DNA of 64,000 nt from NCBI RefSeq assembly GCF_036242395.1, contig NZ_CP108458.1, forward strand, positions 7,564,001 to 7,628,000, in the 5' to 3' direction. A model generated the notes under the pieces. The model was not told the DNA's origin. It did not search any database and saw nothing but the letters and a program-made list of their open reading frames with translations. Positions 41,901 to 50,753 of the stretch are shown piece by piece. Made by a program: the position numbers and the translations under genes. Every line of letters begins with the position of its first letter. Positions within the stretch are counted from its first letter, which is position 1. The DNA comes from Kitasatospora sp. NBC_01266 (GTDB lineage: Bacteria > Actinomycetota > Actinomycetes > Streptomycetales > Streptomycetaceae).

Positions 41901-44450
41901 AACCTGGCGGCCGGCGGCTCCGCCGAACTCGTCTACTCGCCCACCGGGTCGCTGGCCGTCAAGGACGGCGACCTGACCGACCCGGGCTACTGGCTGCGCC
42001 TGCTGCCCCGGCCCGCCGGCCTGACGGAGGCTCAACTCGCGGCCCATCCCGAGCTCAAGGGCTATGCGGCGTTCACCGTCGACCCCCGGGACACCGCCCG
42101 GGTGAGCACCGCGCTGCGCGGCCAGCTGATCATGACCGAGCGCGAGGCGAACGGCGCGCTGCTCGCGGGGACCGGGGTGCAACTCCCCGGCGTGCTGGAC
42201 GCCGTCTACGCCTCGAACGCCACCCACGCCCAACTCGGGCCGCAGGTCAACGGGAACACCGTCAAGCTGTCCCTCTGGGCGCCGACCGCGAGCACCGTCA
42301 GCCTGGAGCTCTACGACAGCCCCAGCGCCCCCACCGCCCACCTGGTCGCCATGCACCGCGACGACCGCACGGGGATCTGGACGGCGAGCGGGGACCGCTC
42401 CTGGAAGGGCAAGTACTACCTGTACCGGGTCACGGTCTGGGCCCCGTCCGTGCAGCGGATCGTCACCAACCACGTCACCGACCCCTACTCGCTGGGGCTC
42501 TCCACCGACTCCAAGCGCAGCCAGATCGTCGACCTGGGCGACCCCGCCACCGCACCGGGCGGCTGGCCGGGCGAGACCTCGCCCAAGCCGATCACCGCAG
42601 CCCAGCAGGAGATCCAGGAACTCCACGTCCGCGACTTCTCGGTGGCCGACAGCACCGTGCCCGCCGCCGACCGGGGCAGCTACCTGGCCTTCACCGACCT
42701 CGCCTCGGACGGTATGAAGCACCTCGCCGAACTCGCCAAGTCCGGCGTCACCACGGTCCACCTGCTGCCCAGCTTCGACTTCTCCTCGGTGCCGGAGGCC
42801 AAGTCCGAGCAGTCCAGCCCGACTTGCGACCTGGCCGCGCTGCCGCCCGACTCCGCGCAGCAGCAGGCCTGCATCGCCAAGACGGCCGCCACCGACGCGT
42901 ACAACTGGGGCTACGACCCCTACCACTACACCGTCCCGGAGGGCTCCTACTCGACCGACCCGGACGGCACCGCCCGCATCCTGCAGTTCCGTCAGATGGT
43001 GGCCGCACTGCACAAGGTGGGGCTGCGCGTGGTGATGGACGTGGTCTACAACCACACCGCAGCCTCCGGCGAGGACCCGCGATCGGTGCTCGACCAGGTC
43101 GTCCCCGGCTACTACCAGCGGCTCTCCGCCACGGGCGCCGTCACCACCGACAGCTGCTGCGCCGACACCGCACCCGAGCACGCCATGATGAACAAGCTGG
43201 TGGTGGACTCCACCCGCACCTGGGCCACCGAGTACCACGTGGACGGCTTCCGCTTCGACCTGATGGGGCTCGACCCCAAGCAGACCATGCTCGACGTGCA
43301 GTCCTCGCTGAACGCGACCGGGCGCAGTGAGTTCCTCTACGGCGAGGGCTGGAACTTCGGCGTGGTGGCGAACAACGCCCGCTTCGTCCAGGCCACTCAG
43401 GCCAACATGGCCGGCACCGGCATCGCCACCTTCAACGACCGCCAGCGCGACGCGGTGCGCGGCGGCGGCCCGTTCGACACCGACCCGCGCATCCAGGGCT
43501 TCGCCTCCGGCCTGTACACCGACCCCAACGGAGCTGCCGCCAACGGCAGTCCGGACCAGCAGAAGGCCGCGCTGCTGCACGAGACGGACCAGCTCGAGGT
43601 CGGCCTGACCGGGAACCTCGCCGCCTACTCCTTCACGGACAGTGCCGGAAAGACCGTCACCGGCGCGGAAGTCGACTACAACGGCTCGCCGACCGGCTAC
43701 ACCGCGAGCCCGGGGGAGGCGATCACCTACGTGGACGCGCACGACAACCTCGACCTCTACGACGCGCTCGCCTACAAGCTGCCCACCGGCACGTCGATGG
43801 CCGCCCGGGCCCGGATGCAGTCCCTGGCGCTGGCCACCACCGCGCTCTCCCAGGGCCCCGGGTTCGCGGTGGCCGGCAGCGACCTGCTGCGGTCCAAATC
43901 GCTGGACGCCAACTCCTATGACAGCGGTGACTGGTTCAACGCGATCCAGTGGAACTGCGCGCAGGGCAACGGCTTCGGCCACGGCCTGCCGTCGGCGGCC
44001 GCCAACCAGTCGTTCTGGCCGTTCGCCCAGCCGCTGCTCGCCAACCCGGCGATGGTGCCCGGCTGTTCGGCCGAGCAGGCGGCCTCGGCCCAGTACCAGG
44101 AGTTCCTGCGGATCAAGCAGTCCACCCCGCTCTTCTCGCTGGGCACGGCCGCCGCCGTGCAGCAGCGGCTGAGCTACCCGCTCTCCGGCACGCCGGGCGA
44201 GACCCCGGGCGTGATCACGCTGCACCTCGACGGGGCGGGCCTGCACACCTACGGCTCGGTCACCGTCGTCTTCAACGCCACCCCGACCACCCAGCGCCAG
44301 ACCGTCGCCACCCTCGCGGGCACCGCCCAGCGCCTGCACCCGGTGCAGGCCGAGGGCGCGGACCCGGTGGTGAAGACGGCCGCCTTCGACCCGGCCACGG
44401 GTACCTTCACCGTGCCCGGGCGGACCGTGGCGGTCTTCGTCCAGTCCTAG
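38991..44450 (+). CDS. Secreted two-headed amylopullulanase (GH13 alpha-amylase plus GH13 type I pullulanase)
   Basis: 1,819 residues from GTG 38991 with AAGGAGA before it and a signal peptide (RIRSLIASVALLAPALVAAAPA). The first GH13 domain has YYFVLPDRFANGD at residue 57, DVITNH at 177, the nucleophile in GFRIDTVKN at 313, the acid in FGEVYD at 349 and GNHDMG at 417. Two CBM41-like starch-binding domains follow (HYHRADGDYAGW near 735, HYHRADGNYSGW near 845), then an N2/CBM48 region. The second catalytic domain is a type I pullulanase with YNWGYDPYHY at 1303, DVVYNHT at 1349, GFRFDLMG at 1419, YGEGWNFG at 1449 and DAHDNLDLYD at 1580. Both catalytic sets look intact, so it should cut alpha-1,4 and alpha-1,6 bonds. 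It stands alone between terminators. Confidence 0.96.
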   Translation: MARRARIRSLIASVALLAPALVAAAPAAPPVAAPVAAPSDASLAATPDRHDLTREQYYFVLPDRFANGDPSNDTGGITGSRMDNGFDPTDKGFYHGGDLKGLIGKLDYIKKLGTTAIWMAPIFKNKPVQGTGAEASAGYHGYWITDFTQVDPHFGTNAQLKELIDKAHAMGMKVFFDVITNHTADVIDYAQQTYDYRSTGAYPTLDATGRPVDTTAIANANAAAGTADYPKLTTDSFPYTPVFDSPADATAKSPAWLNDPTLYHNRGNSTFTGESGTEGDFGGLDDLDTQDPRVVQGFEKIYEDWVKNTGVDGFRIDTVKNVDMAFWQQWAPALKKYAADHGNKRFFMFGEVYDSDTSTTSSYVTQGKLQATLDFPFQAAAQSYVANGGSAQALSALYADDYKYTTADTNAYELPTFLGNHDMGRIGYFLQSANPNDSSAQLLRKDQLSQQLQFLTRGQPVVYYGDEQGFTGTGGDKSARQDMFASKVQEYNTDTVIGGTPGAADRYSTNTPLYQTISALAQLRQANPALEDGAQIERYAANGPGVYAFSRIDAKQQVEYLVAVNNATTAQSVSVPTYSAAMTFDPVYGGPSGALTTGADSKLAITVPAQSAVVYRAAARLAKPASGPAITLAPPAAGATGTATVAATVPGSGFDRVTFAAAVGTGTWQVLGTADHAPYQVTQNLAGVAPGTTVRYKAVVQDSAGHLADATGASTVGTPAPVLKPTASSRSYAVVHYHRADGDYAGWNLYAWGDLADGEGTSWPAGHPFIGRDAFGAFAYVKVKPGAADVGFIVEDNGTKDGAADRSIDLSRTGEVWVNSGDQATYTSDPGTTSAPPPANTAILHYHRADGNYSGWGLHDWTGAATPTGWTSPLQPSGTDAFGDVFTVPLAPGATVLDYILHNGDTKDLPDNQELNFAVDGREVWITSGTAGYILPQSTVTAADLDLTQSKAQWIDASTVAVPANWGFGQNLAAGGSAELVYSPTGSLAVKDGDLTDPGYWLRLLPRPAGLTEAQLAAHPELKGYAAFTVDPRDTARVSTALRGQLIMTEREANGALLAGTGVQLPGVLDAVYASNATHAQLGPQVNGNTVKLSLWAPTASTVSLELYDSPSAPTAHLVAMHRDDRTGIWTASGDRSWKGKYYLYRVTVWAPSVQRIVTNHVTDPYSLGLSTDSKRSQIVDLGDPATAPGGWPGETSPKPITAAQQEIQELHVRDFSVADSTVPAADRGSYLAFTDLASDGMKHLAELAKSGVTTVHLLPSFDFSSVPEAKSEQSSPTCDLAALPPDSAQQQACIAKTAATDAYNWGYDPYHYTVPEGSYSTDPDGTARILQFRQMVAALHKVGLRVVMDVVYNHTAASGEDPRSVLDQVVPGYYQRLSATGAVTTDSCCADTAPEHAMMNKLVVDSTRTWATEYHVDGFRFDLMGLDPKQTMLDVQSSLNATGRSEFLYGEGWNFGVVANNARFVQATQANMAGTGIATFNDRQRDAVRGGGPFDTDPRIQGFASGLYTDPNGAAANGSPDQQKAALLHETDQLEVGLTGNLAAYSFTDSAGKTVTGAEVDYNGSPTGYTASPGEAITYVDAHDNLDLYDALAYKLPTGTSMAARARMQSLALATTALSQGPGFAVAGSDLLRSKSLDANSYDSGDWFNAIQWNCAQGNGFGHGLPSAAANQSFWPFAQPLLANPAMVPGCSAEQAASAQYQEFLRIKQSTPLFSLGTAAAVQQRLSYPLSGTPGETPGVITLHLDGAGLHTYGSVTVVFNATPTTQRQTVATLAGTAQRLHPVQAEGADPVVKTAAFDPATGTFTVPGRTVAVFVQS

Positions 44451-44494
44451 ACCCCGACCCGCTCCGACCCGCCCTGCCCTGCCCTGCCCTGACC

Positions 44495-44530
44495 GTGCGC
44501 CGATCTCGCGACCCCGCGAGGTCGGCGCAC
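44495..44530. terminator. Bidirectional terminator between amylopullulanase and ClC genes
   Basis: 16-base arms GTGCGCCGATCTCGCG / CGCGAGGTCGGCGCAC pair with one G-U around ACCC. Four tandem CCCTG units precede it at about 44,472-44,491. Confidence 0.8.
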
Positions 44531-44543
44531 GTCGTGCGGCGGG

Positions 44544-45893
44544 CTAGCTCGCGGGGGTGGCCGACGGTGCGGGCGTCGCGGGCGGTGGCGTGAGCCTGGA
44601 CGAGATGACATGCGCGACCACCACCGCCACGATCACCAGCGGCATCAGTGTCACGCCGTCCTGGCCCAGCAGCAGCGTGGCGAGCAGGACGGAGGTCATC
44701 GGCAGCCGGAGCATGGCCACCGCCAGCGCGCCGATGCCCATCGCGGCACCGGCGATGGTGGGCAGGCCGGGCAGGTGGGAGAGGGCGATCCCGCCCGCCG
44801 CGCCCAGGAACATCGCGGGGAAGATCGGCCCGCCGCGGAAGGCCGCCAGCGACACGCAGTAGGCGAGCCACTTGCACACCAGCAGCAGCAGCAACGCCCC
44901 CACCGAGTAGCTCGCGCTGTCGACCAGCAGGTGGGGCAGCTCGGCCTGACCCGAGAACAGGACATCGGACCAGGCCTTCCCGGTGCCCTCGGCATAGGCG
45001 ATGGCGAGCCCGGCCACCACCAGGCCGGCCAGTGGCGTCAGCAGCAGCCGCCTGTGGTTGACGCGCGGCTGGGCCAGCAGCGACAGCCGATGCAGGCCGG
45101 TGCCGGCCAGCGCCGCCGCCAGGCCGATCACCAGCGCCCAGCCGAACTGGGCGACGTCGGGCGGGCGCACCACGCTCAGGCTGGGAATCGTCAGCGTGCT
45201 GGCCTGGACCCCGGTCCAGTCCCCGAGACCGGTGAAGATGAGCGCCCCCACCCCGGAGGCCAGCAGGCCGGGCAGCAGCACGACCCCCATCATCGGGCCG
45301 CCCAGCCCTGAGGCCTCCATCAGCAGGAAGGCCCCGAGCAGCGGCGACCCCAGCAGCGCGCTGATGGCGGCGAAGCTCCCCGCCGCGCCCACCACCGCCT
45401 GGGTCTTGGCATCGACCCCGGGCCGGAGCAGGCGAATGGCGTACACCGCCACGCCCCCGCCGAGCGCGATCAGCGGCGCCTCCGGCCCGATCACCGCACC
45501 GAAGCCCAGCGAGGCCAGCGCCGCCAGCAGGATGCCGGGAAGCTCGGCGGCCGCCGCGACGCCCGAGGTGTGCAGCCCCTCGGCCGGCTGGTGGCCGCCG
45601 TTGCCGGGCAGGTACTGGACGATCAGCGCGACCAGCAGACCCGCCAACCCCAGCAGCGGCAACGGCCACCAGGGCGGCGCCCCGTGAAAGCCCAAGCCGC
45701 TGGGCAGGTCGGTGTAGAGCGCCTTCTGGAGCCGATCCACGGCCCGCAGGAACCCGTACGCGCCGGCCGAGAGCACGACACCGAGGACCGCCGCGATCAG
45801 CAGGAGCACCAGGTACCCCCGGGTCCGCAACGGCGCGAACGGATCCGGCAGGGGTGCTGCCGCAGGTACTCCCACCGACTCGCCCGATGACAT
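44544..45893 (-). CDS. ClC-family chloride channel or H+/Cl- exchanger
   Basis: 449 residues from the ATG at 45893, chosen because GGAGG lies 8 bases upstream; the frame is open further up but without a site. About ten to twelve membrane segments are visible. The GAVIGPEAPLIALGGG motif corresponds to the ClC GREGP selectivity helix, with the gating glutamate position kept as E in GPEAP, and FRGGPIFPAMFLGAAGG matches the second conserved ClC motif. No C-terminal CBS domains are present. It is monocistronic and convergent with the amylopullulanase gene. Confidence 0.9.
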   Translation of the reverse strand: MSSGESVGVPAAAPLPDPFAPLRTRGYLVLLLIAAVLGVVLSAGAYGFLRAVDRLQKALYTDLPSGLGFHGAPPWWPLPLLGLAGLLVALIVQYLPGNGGHQPAEGLHTSGVAAAAELPGILLAALASLGFGAVIGPEAPLIALGGGVAVYAIRLLRPGVDAKTQAVVGAAGSFAAISALLGSPLLGAFLLMEASGLGGPMMGVVLLPGLLASGVGALIFTGLGDWTGVQASTLTIPSLSVVRPPDVAQFGWALVIGLAAALAGTGLHRLSLLAQPRVNHRRLLLTPLAGLVVAGLAIAYAEGTGKAWSDVLFSGQAELPHLLVDSASYSVGALLLLLVCKWLAYCVSLAAFRGGPIFPAMFLGAAGGIALSHLPGLPTIAGAAMGIGALAVAMLRLPMTSVLLATLLLGQDGVTLMPLVIVAVVVAHVISSRLTPPPATPAPSATPAS

Positions 45894-46022
45894 CAGGGCC
45901 GCCTCCTCAGCGCCGCATCCGGTGCCCCGGCTCTCGGTCGATGGTGCCAGCCGAAAGCCCGTCAACTGCGCATTTCGCCCACCTTCCGCCCGATCGGCGG
46001 ACCGGGGCGCACCGCTACCAGG

Positions 46023-49000
46023 TCAGGCGAGGACTTCGCGCCTGTCGATCGTCAGCTGATCCTCGGCCAGCCGCTCGCTGCCGATCACCCGCAAGGGCCC
46101 ACGGCGCTGGCCGCTGAACACACTGACGCGGAGGTCTTCCCGGTCGCCGAGCGGTCCGACGTCGATGACGGAGCAATCCACCCCAAGGTCCAGTGTCAGG
46201 CGGCTGAGCCCGGGAAAGACGTCCAGGAGCTGTTCGACGGGGTACTCCTCCCCGACGTCGATCAGCAGCAGGTCCCGCAACCCCGTAACTGCCGGGAGAT
46301 GTCGGAGCGCTGACACCTCGGGAGCGCTGATCGTCAGGCTGACCAGCCCGGGCATGGTGCTGACCAGCTCGTGCAGGAGCGGAAACGGAAACTCGGGCTC
46401 GGCCCGGACCGCCAAGGACGGCAAGCGGCTGCCCCGCAAGGCTGACAGGTCACGCAAGTCGGGGCAGTAGTACAGCCCGAGGTGCTCAAGGCCGGTACAG
46501 CTGCGGAGGAAGGCCAGGTCACGCACTGCGGCGACACCGGAGAGCGTGAGATGGGGCACCTGCTCCGCGAGAGCTGTCAGACCCGGCGAATCCGTTGCCA
46601 TCGGCGCGGCCACCAACGCCATCCGCAGCCGTCCGCGCCCGGCCAGTTCGGTCAGCCTGGTCAGCTGACCGGCTGTCCGGGCAGCGACCTGCACCCGGTC
46701 CAGATCAGCCGGCTCCAGCACGCGCTCCGCGAAGCGGTCCTCGTCGAATCTCGACCACTTCCGGGCCGCCTCGGCTGTCAGCCTGGGATCGCCCAGCATG
46801 ACGAGTTCGGCCAGGGCGTCGAGCGCATCGTTCCCGCCGATGCTCCCCAGGACCCCCGGGATTCGGATTCTGGCGACCTCCGACTTCTTGACCAGCCCCG
46901 GCCCCAGCTCGCGCAGCAGCGGCAGCAGATCCTGCCCCACCGCCGCGAGCCGCTCGGCCGGCGCGTACCCGGCCGTCAGGTAGTGCCGGACCGGCTCCCG
47001 CAGCCGTTCCAGGATGGTGTTACGCAGGGCGCCGTCCAGCTCCGGAGCGTAGGGCAGGCAACTCGCCGCCAGCAGCTGGATGTCCGACCGCTGCTCGGGG
47101 TCGGCCCGGTCGGCCCGCTCCAGCAGGCGGGACAGCAGGTCGAACCGGTCACGCGGCCCGCAGTGACCGACCGTCAGTCGGATGACGTCCCACCACTGCT
47201 GCTCCGCGGCGCGGTCGGCGAGCAGCCCGAAGTCGCGTTCCTCCTGGAGTTCCATCGCGGCCAGGTAGTCCTGGAAGGTCCGGTGGATGAACTGGAAGTT
47301 CGCCACGCCGGTCTCCGCCAGCAGGCCGCTGCGGTTCAGCAGATGACGGTACGCGTGGTCGGCATCGCCGAGTTCGGCGGCCGAGCGGAGGTTGGGCAGC
47401 ACCTTGCCGATCTGCGCGATCGCGTCCTCGCGCCGGCCCTCCGCCTGGTTGTTGCGGACCAGCCAGTGCGCGATTCGCCGCAGCATCGCCAGCTGTTCGG
47501 CCTCGGAGAGCTGCACCCGCTCGGAGCCCCGGACCCGGCGGATCTCGTCCCGCTTCACCAGCAGCATGGTCAGCGCGTCCCGGTAGATCTCCATCCGGTG
47601 GTGCGGCAGGACACCGTCGGACTCCCGGTTGAGCGCGCAGACCATCGCACAGAGCAGCGGGCTGTCGGTGAGCTGGGCCAGCTCGGGTGAGGTCTCCAGG
47701 GTACGCAGCAGGTCCCGCTCCAGCTCGCGCAGGTCCGTGCGCCAGCGCTGGGCCTCGGCCACGCTGTGCTGGTCGGCCAGGAGTTCGGCCAGGGCGGCCC
47801 GGTGCCACCGCTCGATGAACAGCTGCCGGTCCGCGTCGCCCATCGGGAGCAGCGAGACCTCCTCGAAGCTCAGATGCGCGAGCCAGTCGGGCGCCACGGC
47901 CGACGGTCGCACCGTCGCCAGGATCCAGGTCTTCGGATAGTGGTCGAGCAGCTGCTCCAGCCAGGACAGGCTCTCCTCGCGCTCCGCCTCCGGCACCTCG
48001 TCCAGCCCGTCCACCAGGAGCAGGCCGCGGCCGGCGCGCAGCACGCGGTGCGCCCAGCCGTCAGGTTGGCGGTCGGCGCACAACCGGCCGTCCAGGGCGA
48101 GGAACTCCTCCGGACGAGGACGCATCACACCTCTGAGGAACAGCTTGCGCAGCTGGAGGACGAACGGAATCCGATGGTTCAGGCCGGCAAGCTCGGTACC
48201 GAGGGTGCCGGCCATCGACTGGACGGCCAGCCACTGCACCAGCGTGGTCTTGCCCGATCCGGCCTCGCCTCTGAGCAGCACGCGTCTGCGGCCGTGCAGT
48301 ACCGCCTCGACGCGACGCGGCGGCGGGGCCTGCGCCGAGCTGCCAGGCCCGGTGACGGTCCCACCTCGTTCGATGGCCTGAAGGCTCTCGGTCGCCTGCA
48401 GACTGAGGTAGGCCGAATCCAGCTCCCAGCCCCGCCGCCCCTGCGCGGACGCCTGCCGAAGTCCGAAGATCCGGGTGCGCCCGTAGTCGGCCCGGATGGC
48501 CTGCCCGTATTCGCGTTCGAAGCGCGGGTCGTAGGCGCTGTCGGAGGAGACATCGAGCAGTACGGGAGTCTCCGACAGGTGATTCGCCAGGATCCCGCAG
48601 AACTCCTGATCGCTGAGCAGGCCCGCGACGGGGACCGCCTCGATCCTGGTGTGGCCGTGGACCTGCGGCCGATGGTCCGCGACCACGACACCCAGCAGGA
48701 AGTCCTGGTGGAAGAGCGCCGCCCCGGACAGCCCTGCCCACGGTGACCCGCCGTCCTGCTCCACCGCCGGCACCCCGTGGGTGTCGGCGAGGATGTAGCG
48801 GCCGGCGAGGACGGCCGCACCCGGTAGGAAGGTTCCGGCGGCCTGCGCACTCTCCAGGCGCCGGTCGAGCCCCCGGGCGAACCGCGGGAACCCGGTGGCG
48901 TGGCAGCCGGCGAGCGGTGTGCTCTTCGACGCCCAGCCCCAGTGGATCGGGTCGAATGCCTCCGCGACCGCCGCCGACACCAGCTCGGACCGGGCCCGCA

Positions 49001-49208
49001 GCAGGGCCACATCCTGGGCGCCGGTTCCCTGGCTGCCCCGCCAGACCACCGAGCAGGGTACGAACCCGGTTCCCCCGGGTGCGGCGGCCTGGATCCGACC
49101 GGTCCCCAGGAAGTGCTCGGCGGTCAGGATCAGACGTGGAGCCAGCAGGAAACCACTGCCCTGACCCGCCGCCCTGACCGCCACCAGCCGTGTCAGGTTC
49201 GGGCTCAC
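46023..49208 (-). CDS. Trypsin-like peptidase - NACHT - LRR protein (candidate STAND anti-phage ATPase)
   Basis: 1,061 residues starting with GTG. Residues 1-205 are a trypsin-like serine peptidase with a complete apparent triad: H32 in LILTAEHFL, D66 in GAQDVALL and S161 in WAGLSGAALF. Residues about 300-480 are a NACHT P-loop ATPase with Walker A GEAGSGKTTL (314-322) and Walker B LLLVDGLDEVP (396-404). A helical middle carries the usual FIHRTFQDYLAAMEL. From about residue 890 on are leucine-rich, LRR-like repeats (LTLSGVAAVRDLAFL, LEHLGLYYCPDLRDLSAL). This effector-switch-sensor order is that of bacterial NACHT/Avs-type defence proteins, where target binding triggers oligomerization and effector activity. 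It is a single gene with no obvious partner. Defence is an inference; developmental signalling is possible. The frame is fully intact. Confidence 0.9.
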   Translation of the reverse strand: MSPNLTRLVAVRAAGQGSGFLLAPRLILTAEHFLGTGRIQAAAPGGTGFVPCSVVWRGSQGTGAQDVALLRARSELVSAAVAEAFDPIHWGWASKSTPLAGCHATGFPRFARGLDRRLESAQAAGTFLPGAAVLAGRYILADTHGVPAVEQDGGSPWAGLSGAALFHQDFLLGVVVADHRPQVHGHTRIEAVPVAGLLSDQEFCGILANHLSETPVLLDVSSDSAYDPRFEREYGQAIRADYGRTRIFGLRQASAQGRRGWELDSAYLSLQATESLQAIERGGTVTGPGSSAQAPPPRRVEAVLHGRRRVLLRGEAGSGKTTLVQWLAVQSMAGTLGTELAGLNHRIPFVLQLRKLFLRGVMRPRPEEFLALDGRLCADRQPDGWAHRVLRAGRGLLLVDGLDEVPEAEREESLSWLEQLLDHYPKTWILATVRPSAVAPDWLAHLSFEEVSLLPMGDADRQLFIERWHRAALAELLADQHSVAEAQRWRTDLRELERDLLRTLETSPELAQLTDSPLLCAMVCALNRESDGVLPHHRMEIYRDALTMLLVKRDEIRRVRGSERVQLSEAEQLAMLRRIAHWLVRNNQAEGRREDAIAQIGKVLPNLRSAAELGDADHAYRHLLNRSGLLAETGVANFQFIHRTFQDYLAAMELQEERDFGLLADRAAEQQWWDVIRLTVGHCGPRDRFDLLSRLLERADRADPEQRSDIQLLAASCLPYAPELDGALRNTILERLREPVRHYLTAGYAPAERLAAVGQDLLPLLRELGPGLVKKSEVARIRIPGVLGSIGGNDALDALAELVMLGDPRLTAEAARKWSRFDEDRFAERVLEPADLDRVQVAARTAGQLTRLTELAGRGRLRMALVAAPMATDSPGLTALAEQVPHLTLSGVAAVRDLAFLRSCTGLEHLGLYYCPDLRDLSALRGSRLPSLAVRAEPEFPFPLLHELVSTMPGLVSLTISAPEVSALRHLPAVTGLRDLLLIDVGEEYPVEQLLDVFPGLSRLTLDLGVDCSVIDVGPLGDREDLRVSVFSGQRRGPLRVIGSERLAEDQLTIDRREVLA

Positions 49209-49437
49209 GAGGTACTACCGCCCTCGACCTCGGCCGTCGGTGTCCCGCCGGCCGCACGAGCACGATCGATCGAGCTGCTCATCCCCACCCCGCCTGTCCA
49301 ACTGGCCGCGTCGCGCGGCGCGTCGAGCCTAGGACACGGCACTGCCGGGCGTCCGGGGTTCTCGGTGGCCACCCGGATTCCGGTCAGGTCTCCGGTGTCG
49401 GGCTACGGGTGGCGCGCGGTGGCGGTGGTGGGCGCGG

Positions 49438-50406
49438 TCAGCTCCAGGGCAGCTCCGACCGGTGCTGCCAGTACGCCTGGGCGGGCTCGGCCAGGGTGGC
49501 CAGCCGTGCCAGCTGGTCCGCGTCGAGCAGCAGCGAGGCGGCTCGCAGGTTGCTGGTGAGCTGGTCGACGGTGGCGGCGCCGGACAGCACCGCGTCGGCC
49601 CAGGGCTGGTGCAGGATGGCGGCCAGCGCGACCGCGTCACAGGTGCTGCCGGTCTCCTCGGCCACCTGGTGCAGGAGAGCGAAAGCCGCCGCGTCGGCGA
49701 GACGTCCGTTGGCCATGCCCTCCTTGACGATGACCACGCAGCCGGCTTCCTGCGCCGCGCCGAGGGCCTCGCCCGCCGAGGGCTCCAGCAGGTTGTAGGT
49801 GGCCTGCACACTGCGGAACAGCGGCGCCCTGTCCACCGTCACGTTGAGCGCGGCCCGGATGGTGTCCGCCTGGGACGGGCCGCTGGTCGACAGGCCGATG
49901 ATCACGCCCTCGGCGGCCAGCTCGGCCAGCCGGTAGTGCAGGTCGGGGTCGGTGAGCGCGGGGCTGTCCGGCGTGACGGAGTGGATCTGGTACAGGTCCA
50001 GCCGCTTGCCGAGCAGGTCCCGGGTCTCGGCCACCTGGCGGTCGTAGGTCGGCACGCTGTGGTCCTTGACCTCGTGCACCTCCGCGTCGGCGCGCCAGTC
50101 GGCCGTGTAGGTGTAGCCCCACTTGCTGCCCACCACGACGTCGCGGGTGTCCGGCCGGCGTTCGAGCCACTCGGCGACGAACTCCTCCGAGCGGCCGTAC
50201 GAGCGGGCGGTATCCAGGTAGCGCACGCCCTGCTCGTAGGCGGCGTCGAGCACCTCGTAGGCGCGTTCGCGCATCGCGGACACCGTGCGCTCGACCGGGA
50301 GATCCTCGGTCCTGCCGAGGTTGATGTAGCCGGGACGGCCCAGCGCGGCGAGGCCCAGCCCGAACCGAGGCGTCGGCGCGGCGGCTACGAGTTGCTCGAA
50401 GGACAC
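49438..50406 (-). CDS. Aldo/keto reductase
   Basis: 322 residues from GTG 50406 with GGGAG upstream. The AKR catalytic tetrad is visible: D and Y in LDTARSYGRSEEF, K in VVGSKWGYTY and H in LYQIHSVTPDS. The cofactor region at the C-terminus (VLSGAATVDQLTSNLRAA) matches the NADP-binding helix of the family. The SYGRSEEF variant resembles the branch that includes D-threo-aldose dehydrogenase-like and unassigned oxidoreductases. The gene is divergent from guaB1 and a perfect 16-base palindrome lies 154 bases upstream. Confidence 0.93.
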   Translation of the reverse strand: MSFEQLVAAAPTPRFGLGLAALGRPGYINLGRTEDLPVERTVSAMRERAYEVLDAAYEQGVRYLDTARSYGRSEEFVAEWLERRPDTRDVVVGSKWGYTYTADWRADAEVHEVKDHSVPTYDRQVAETRDLLGKRLDLYQIHSVTPDSPALTDPDLHYRLAELAAEGVIIGLSTSGPSQADTIRAALNVTVDRAPLFRSVQATYNLLEPSAGEALGAAQEAGCVVIVKEGMANGRLADAAAFALLHQVAEETGSTCDAVALAAILHQPWADAVLSGAATVDQLTSNLRAASLLLDADQLARLATLAEPAQAYWQHRSELPWS

Positions 50407-50753
50407 GGGTGGATTCTCCCTGCTCGGAGTTGACGTCCCCTCACCGTACCCACCTCGAGCGGCACACCATGACGGACGCCGCGCCGGACCACGGGCGACC
50501 GGAGTCGCAGCGCACGCCTGCCGGCGCGGGCGGCTTGCGGGGCGCCTCCCCGCAGTCGGTTGTAGGTACCTACAAAGCCCAGCGGCACCTGGGCGGGACC
50601 GCTTGTGTGGATCTTCAAGCTTCGCGTGTGAACTGGCTTTCGAGCCGGGTATCGATCAGGATCGACGGTTGGGTGCGGGGCGCCCGAGTGCGCTCGGCCG
50701 GCCGGACCTAACCGCACCTGAGGTCTACCCTCCCGAAGTCAGAGAGCTCCTTC
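50407..50753. other. 347-base gap between divergent AKR and guaB1 genes
   Basis: Short open frames exist but none has a convincing start or family likeness. The region holds a hairpin at about 50,536-50,554 (TGCGGGG/CCCCGCA) and, 5 bases on, the palindrome at 50,560. Promoters for both genes are expected here. Confidence 0.5.
50560..50575. promoter_or_regulatory. Perfect 16-base palindrome, candidate operator
   Basis: TTGTAGGTACCTACAA is fully self-complementary and AT-richer than its surroundings. It lies between the divergent aldo/keto reductase and guaB1 genes. Such GTA/TAC palindromes are used by several small winged-helix regulators; which one binds cannot be told and no regulator gene is adjacent. 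Confidence 0.6.

Noticed and set aside
41490..44339. A 949-codon minus-strand frame inside the amylopullulanase gene
   Set aside because: Shadow frame with Gly/Arg/Val bias; the + strand has intact GH13 catalytic motifs across the same bases.
50409..50711. A 100-codon open frame between the AKR and guaB1 genes
   Set aside because: It overlaps the palindrome and hairpin, has no good ribosome site and no recognisable similarity.
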